In this document: positions 51,645-54,997 of the stretch, piece by piece
How positions within the stretch are numbered: the first letter of the stretch is position 1
How the letters are laid out: every line of letters begins with the position of its first letter
Origin: an uncultured Clostridia bacterium
GTDB taxonomy: Bacteria; Bacillota; Clostridia; Oscillospirales; Acutalibacteraceae
Direction of reading: 5' to 3'
Length of the DNA stretch: 54,997 bases
NCBI GenBank assembly: GCA_937884975.1
Contig: CAKZZS010000065.1
Span: 1 to 54,997 of the forward strand
Made by a program: the position numbers and the translations under genes
The notes under the pieces: model-generated
Told to the model about the DNA's origin: nothing
Seen by the model: the letters and a program-made list of their open reading frames with translations, nothing else
Databases searched by the model: none

Positions 51645-52433
51645 ATGGCGAGATATAATGATTTGGATATGAAGAATTGGAAAGAATATGAGGATATTCT
51701 TACTGATTCCTTGTGGTTTTTTGATAAACGGGATAAAAGCGGCGTTCATAACGCCGGTTATCACGGAAATTTCGTTCCTCAAATTCCAAATCAATTGTTC
51801 CGTAGATATACTAAAAAAGGCGATTGGATATTAGATCCGTTTTCAGGCGGTGGTACATCTTTAATAGAAGCTCAAAGGTTAGGGAGAAACTCCATTGGTA
51901 TTGAGTTGCAAGAAGATGTTGCAAAAGCTTCGCAGGAATTATTAATTGAGGAAAAGAACCCGAAAACAAAAGGTAAAATAATCATTGGCGACAGCAGGAA
52001 TGTTGACTTGTCCGAAAAAATGCAATCACTTGGCATAGATAAAGTTCAGTTTATTATTTATCATCCGCCTTATTGGGACATTATAAAATTTAGCGAAAAC
52101 GAGAACGACCTATCTAATTGTAGCAGTTTGAACGATTTTTTGGACTCTTTCGGTCAAGTAATTGATAACACAGCGCAACATCTTGAAAAGAATCGGTATT
52201 GTGCGGTTGTTATTGGCGACAAATATGCTAATAGTGAGATTGTGCCTCTCGGTTTTTACTGTATGAATCTGTTTATGATGCGCGGGTTTAAATTAAAAGC
52301 CATATTAGTCAAAAACTTTGATGAAACAAAAGGCAAAGCAAATCAAAAAGCTATTTGGCGGTATAGAGCATTAGCAAGCGACTTTTACATTTTTAAACAC
52401 GAATATATATTTGTATTTAAGAAAACGAAATGA
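51645..52433 (+). CDS. DNA methyltransferase, N6-adenine/N4-cytosine type, second of the pair
   Basis: A 262-residue methyltransferase. The SAM-binding motif is WILDPFSGGGTSLIEAQRLGRNSIGIEL at about 62-90. The catalytic motif IV reads IIYHPPYWDII near 139, where most relatives have DPPY or SPPY, so His replaces the usual Asp or Ser. The order is motif I before IV. Ten bases separate it from the endonuclease gene, so they are probably one transcript. It may methylate the other strand of an asymmetric target. Confidence 0.83.
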   Translation: MARYNDLDMKNWKEYEDILTDSLWFFDKRDKSGVHNAGYHGNFVPQIPNQLFRRYTKKGDWILDPFSGGGTSLIEAQRLGRNSIGIELQEDVAKASQELLIEEKNPKTKGKIIIGDSRNVDLSEKMQSLGIDKVQFIIYHPPYWDIIKFSENENDLSNCSSLNDFLDSFGQVIDNTAQHLEKNRYCAVVIGDKYANSEIVPLGFYCMNLFMMRGFKLKAILVKNFDETKGKANQKAIWRYRALASDFYIFKHEYIFVFKKTK

Positions 52434-52468
52434 ATTAAGACTTAAATGCAGGGTTGAGGAGTGAAATA

Positions 52469-53323
52469 ATGGCTGATAAAGAAAAAGAGTTATTCTTTCC
52501 GTATTATGTTAATCAAAGCAGGTTATTAGATATATATGCCATCTTAAATGGTGGCTACTCTGAATACGAAGAAGTATCTGTATCGGAAACTGAAGAAAAA
52601 TCCAAGACAGGAAAAGGAAAAGCCTCGGCGTCGACAGGATTTAAAATATTTAAAATATCTGCCGATGCTGAAGTGGGCGCAAACAAAACAAATAGCACAA
52701 ACGAGGGCACTACTGTAAAGAAAGTTCAAACCGTTACTTCAATTTTAAGTCTGGTAGTGGAATCATTAAAGAAAAAGTATATTAAAGACTTACTGGAATC
52801 AAAAGCAGGTAGTTTTGTATTGCTTCCTGTCAATGTTAAGATTAATTCTGTTAAGGCAATGTTTGATGAACTTTCTGAGATAATATCTCTTGTTGATAGT
52901 TTAGGAAAAGTTGGTGTCAACACAAGCTTTTCTAAATCTGATGCAAAACAGTATTTAAACCTTTCAAAATCAATAAAAACTCTATTTAATGGGGAAGAAA
53001 TACTTTTTGAAAAAGATGATTTTGCGGTATTTGGCAATATCTCATCCGAAAACTTATATCAAGCAACATATGATGACATAATTGGCGCTGATTTAATGTG
53101 TTTAGCACAGGTTAAACGGGTCTTTCCCAACGGAACTGAATTAATGAGGAATACCGTGTTTACTAAATTTAAGGATCAAAAATTAAAAACTCAATTAACT
53201 GAAGGAATTAAAGGTATTGGTGATGAAGATACATTTGACTTCGATTCAACAGCAGTTTTAACTATCACTGATAAGCCAGTTTATCAAATCGAAATAATAG
53301 CTTTATATCAAACTGAACAGTAA
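52469..53323 (+). CDS. Uncharacterised protein resembling DUF6414, likely defence-associated
   Basis: A 284-residue soluble protein starting at ATG 52469 after GAGGAG; an earlier in-frame start is less well placed. It begins FFPYYVNQSRLLDIYAILNGG, then has a Ser/Thr/Lys-rich low-complexity stretch near residues 30-75, TVKKVQTVTSILSLVVESL, and an alpha/beta C-terminal part. This arrangement resembles DUF6414 proteins, but I cannot confirm membership by eye. No catalytic motif is visible. It is 28 bases upstream of the protein kinase gene and probably functions with it. Confidence 0.5.
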   Translation: MADKEKELFFPYYVNQSRLLDIYAILNGGYSEYEEVSVSETEEKSKTGKGKASASTGFKIFKISADAEVGANKTNSTNEGTTVKKVQTVTSILSLVVESLKKKYIKDLLESKAGSFVLLPVNVKINSVKAMFDELSEIISLVDSLGKVGVNTSFSKSDAKQYLNLSKSIKTLFNGEEILFEKDDFAVFGNISSENLYQATYDDIIGADLMCLAQVKRVFPNGTELMRNTVFTKFKDQKLKTQLTEGIKGIGDEDTFDFDSTAVLTITDKPVYQIEIIALYQTEQ

Positions 53324-53351
53324 AGAATTATTTATATCGGAAGGGAAAGCG

Positions 53352-54608
53352 TTGAACAAGATAACAGATGTCACTCGACAGGATATTGTAGATATTATCA
53401 AGAATGGATTCTATGAGGAATTTGATGAGCCGTACCAGAATTGGGAAACTGGTCAAATGGAAATGGGTCAAACAGTATATATACCATATTATGGTAGATT
53501 AGAAATAGTTGAATTCCTTGATAGAATATATAATTTAGATGAATTGGAATCTAACGATTCAAGATATTCAACCGCAAGATATGATATTTATAATCATTTG
53601 GGTTGGGGAGACATAGATTCTAGTTTTGTGTTTTCTGACCCAAGATTTCAACTAACAAGATTGTTTGGAGATGAGCCACTCTTAAGGTTTATGTGTGAAA
53701 TGCTCAATCCGGTTGTAAGAGTAGAAAACGGAAATTGGAGAAAGTATTTAGATGTGTTTAATAATCTTCTCAAACCCGATGGTTATGAGCTTTATTCGCA
53801 CAGGAAAATCTCCGGGCGTGAAGTGTTTGATTATAGGGAAATAGATCACGTTGAAATCAAAAGAGACGACATACATTACAATGCCAATCTAAAACTAATC
53901 GGGGAAGGCTCCTACGCGAATGTATATAAATTCAAAGATGAGTTTTATAATAAGTTTTTTGCACTAAAAAGGGCAAGAGATGATTTAAACGAAAAAGAAC
54001 TATCGAGATTCAAGTTGGAATTTGAAGAAATGCAAAAAATTGATTCTCAATATGTATTAGAAGTGTATTCTTATGATGACGAAAAAAACGAATATATTAT
54101 GGAGTTCATGGATAAAACTCTTGAAAAATATATAAATGAGAACAACGCTAAACTGACGTTACCCCAAAGAAGATTTATTTGTGTTAAAATATTAAACGCA
54201 TTTGAAGCACTACATAAAAAAGGTATTTTTCATAGGGATATTAGCCCCAAAAATGTATTAATTAAAGAATATGCTGATGGGTCCGTTTTCAAAATTTCGG
54301 ATTTTGGATTAGTTAAAATTCCAGATAGCGATTTAACATCTACAAATACGGAAATCAAAGGATATCTTAATGATCCTTCTTTAAGGATTACTGGTTTTAA
54401 AAACTATTCAATAGAACACGAAATATATGCATTAACACTTTTAATTGTTTTTGTTCTGACAGGAAAAACCAATTATAGTTCCATAAAAAATACAGCTATC
54501 ATCGAACTTATTAATAACGGAACAAATCCACAAACTGACAAACGATACAAGGATGTTTTAGAGCTTAAAAAGGCAGTATTAAGCTGCGTTGATTCAATGG
54601 ATAGATAA
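53352..54608 (+). CDS. Hanks-type Ser/Thr protein kinase with AbiJ-NTD-like N-terminal domain
   Basis: A 418-residue protein using a TTG start preceded by GGAAGGG; no ATG fits upstream. Residues 1-165 (GRLEIVEFLDRIYNL, DEPLLRFMCEMLNPVVR, FNNLLKPDGYEL and KISGREVF) resemble the N-terminal domain of AbiJ-type abortive-infection proteins. From about 180 a full kinase domain follows: glycine loop GEGSYANVYKF, ATP-binding Lys in FFALKRA, catalytic HRDISPKN near 295 and DFG near 317, all intact. There is no transmembrane segment or PASTA domain, so it is not a cell-wall-sensing kinase. A phage-triggered toxic or signalling kinase is the best guess. Confidence 0.75.
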   Translation: MNKITDVTRQDIVDIIKNGFYEEFDEPYQNWETGQMEMGQTVYIPYYGRLEIVEFLDRIYNLDELESNDSRYSTARYDIYNHLGWGDIDSSFVFSDPRFQLTRLFGDEPLLRFMCEMLNPVVRVENGNWRKYLDVFNNLLKPDGYELYSHRKISGREVFDYREIDHVEIKRDDIHYNANLKLIGEGSYANVYKFKDEFYNKFFALKRARDDLNEKELSRFKLEFEEMQKIDSQYVLEVYSYDDEKNEYIMEFMDKTLEKYINENNAKLTLPQRRFICVKILNAFEALHKKGIFHRDISPKNVLIKEYADGSVFKISDFGLVKIPDSDLTSTNTEIKGYLNDPSLRITGFKNYSIEHEIYALTLLIVFVLTGKTNYSSIKNTAIIELINNGTNPQTDKRYKDVLELKKAVLSCVDSMDR

Positions 54609-54618
54609 ATTTTTGCAG

Positions 54619-54647
54619 TTGCTATTACAGTTGATAAATGATATAAT
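54619..54647 (+). promoter_or_regulatory. Outward-facing promoter near the right end
   Basis: TTGCTA (54619-54624), 17 bases, TATAAT (54642-54647), pointing across the right attachment site, with no gene between. Confidence 0.5.
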
Positions 54648-54688
54648 ATTATTGTTCAACAGAGAACACAAACTAACTTTCAAATCCG

Positions 54689-54706
54689 TGACGCTGTTTT
54701 GACGCT
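54689..54706 (+). promoter_or_regulatory. Right arm-type integrase sites
   Basis: TGACGCT at 54689-54695 and 54700-54706, with the same 11-base period and the same CCG prefix as the left pair. Confidence 0.75.
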
Positions 54707-54753
54707 AAAAAGTTTGAAAAAGAGATAAAGCGTGTAAAATAGGTGCAAAAAAC

Positions 54754-54789
54754 TACAGTAAAAACTTTATACTTAAAGAATGTACTGTA
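54754..54789 (+). repeat. Inverted repeat shared with the int promoter region
   Basis: TACAGT (54754-54759) and ACTGTA (54784-54789). Its core ACAGTAAAAACTTTA differs at one base from the element at 43726-43740. Confidence 0.5.
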
Positions 54790-54808
54790 AGAATTAAGCG
54801 GATTTCTA

Positions 54809-54817
54809 TGAGTGGGA
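54809..54817 (+). other. Right attachment core
   Basis: TGAGTGGGA, the second copy of the guaA-terminal core; read in frame as Tyr-Glu-Trp-Glu-stop. Confidence 0.8.
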
Positions 54818-54997
54818 GTGAGATACGAAAGCCGAAAAACTCAGTAAAATCAAGGCTTTCCGGCTTCACAAAGGTTCCTTTGATAACAATTTGATAACAG
54901 TTGCATGATTTCCCTTTATTCTCCGTACCAGGGGGTTTAGGAGTAAAAGAGTCATTCTTGACGGTTTGCGACTGGAACGATCCATATTATGAAAGCC
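54818..54997. mobile_element. Probable left end of a second, tandem integrative element (partial)
   Basis: After the core come a GCCG/CGGC inverted repeat (54831-54866) and a pair of TTGATAACA repeats at 54880-54888 and 54891-54899. The first lies 71 bases from the core, the same spacing as the left arm pair of the first element, with a different sequence. No gene is complete before the window ends. Confidence 0.6.

Larger units (their letters stand above)
42351..54817. mobile_element. Integrative mobilizable element in the 3' end of guaA
   Basis: The 9-base core TGAGTGGGA occurs in the final guaA codons (42351-42359) and again at 54809-54817. At the right copy the flanking triplets still read Glu-Trp-Glu-stop, using GAG and TGA in place of GAA and TAA. 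Paired TGACGCT repeats with an 11-base period lie inside both ends. The interval holds a tyrosine recombinase with an arm-binding N-terminus, a xis-like gene, a MOBV-like relaxase, a candidate oriT and TnpV, then cargo. No conjugation ATPase or secretion genes are seen, so it would need a helper. Its coding DNA is visibly more AT-rich than its chromosomal neighbours. Confidence 0.88.

Noticed and set aside
44106..54608. Full conjugative element (ICE)
   Set aside because: No VirB4/TraG-like ATPase, coupling protein or pilus genes are present; only mobilization genes are seen.
1..54997. tRNA, rRNA or CRISPR array
   Set aside because: No cloverleaf-like, rRNA-like or regularly spaced repeat-spacer pattern was recognised by eye on either strand.

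Overview
The window looks like a chromosome segment of a low-to-mid GC Gram-positive gut-type Clostridia, most likely Oscillospirales/Ruminococcaceae-like. This is inferred from gene content (RNase Y, YmdB, Hsp33, DUF951, DUF1846, DUF3048, YerC/TrpR-like protein, CpsB-type phosphatase), strong AGGAGG-type ribosome binding sites, sigma-A promoters with 17-base spacers and many hairpin-plus-T-run terminators. No rRNA, tRNA or CRISPR array was seen.

Positions 1-42363 are chromosomal housekeeping DNA in long co-directional runs. 1-11226 (minus): a truncated CAP-domain surface protein with cell-wall-binding repeats, prfB, an M18 aminopeptidase, a tightly packed DUF951-prfA-sua5-coaE operon, a large membrane protein that looks like a degenerate P-type ATPase, and rlmB. 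11387-18071 (plus): a second CAP protein, a YerC-like regulator with a methyltransferase, hslO, metG, tatD, a palindromic repeat, a candidate structured small RNA and a zinc-ribbon membrane protein. 18335-20799 (minus): hom-lysC. 21043-26129 (plus): an AI-2E-type permease, a CpsB-like phosphatase, a cyclase-family hydrolase, an undecaprenyl-phosphate sugar transferase and a DUF3048 lipoprotein. 26190-41235 (minus): a DMT transporter, an M23/LysM/G5 peptidase, recG, an ABC solute-binding lipoprotein, ymdB, rny, rlmH, a WalJ-like hydrolase, murA, DUF1846, a GPH-type transporter and a PQ-loop protein. 41386-42363 (plus): a guaA encoding only the ATP-pyrophosphatase half of GMP synthase.

Positions 42351-54817 are an integrative mobilizable element of about 12.5 kb inserted in the last codons of guaA. 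The 9-base core TGAGTGGGA is duplicated at both ends. Inside each end lies a pair of TGACGCT repeats 11 bases apart, as expected for integrase arm-type sites. The element carries an HNH endonuclease and XRE regulator, then a xis-like/int/mobC-like/oriT/mob/tnpV mobilization module, a TetR-regulated GPH transporter, and a defence-type cargo. That cargo is a DNA adenine methyltransferase, an HNH restriction endonuclease, a second methyltransferase, a protein resembling DUF6414, and a Hanks-type protein kinase with an N-terminal domain resembling the AbiJ N-terminal domain. The kinase and its neighbour are the best candidates for an undescribed anti-phage system.

Beyond 54817 the sequence does not look like ordinary chromosome. 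A different pair of 11-base-period repeats (TTGATAACA) lies at the same distance from the core as the left arm pair of the first element. This suggests that a second element with a different integrase begins there, i.e. a tandem array at guaA.
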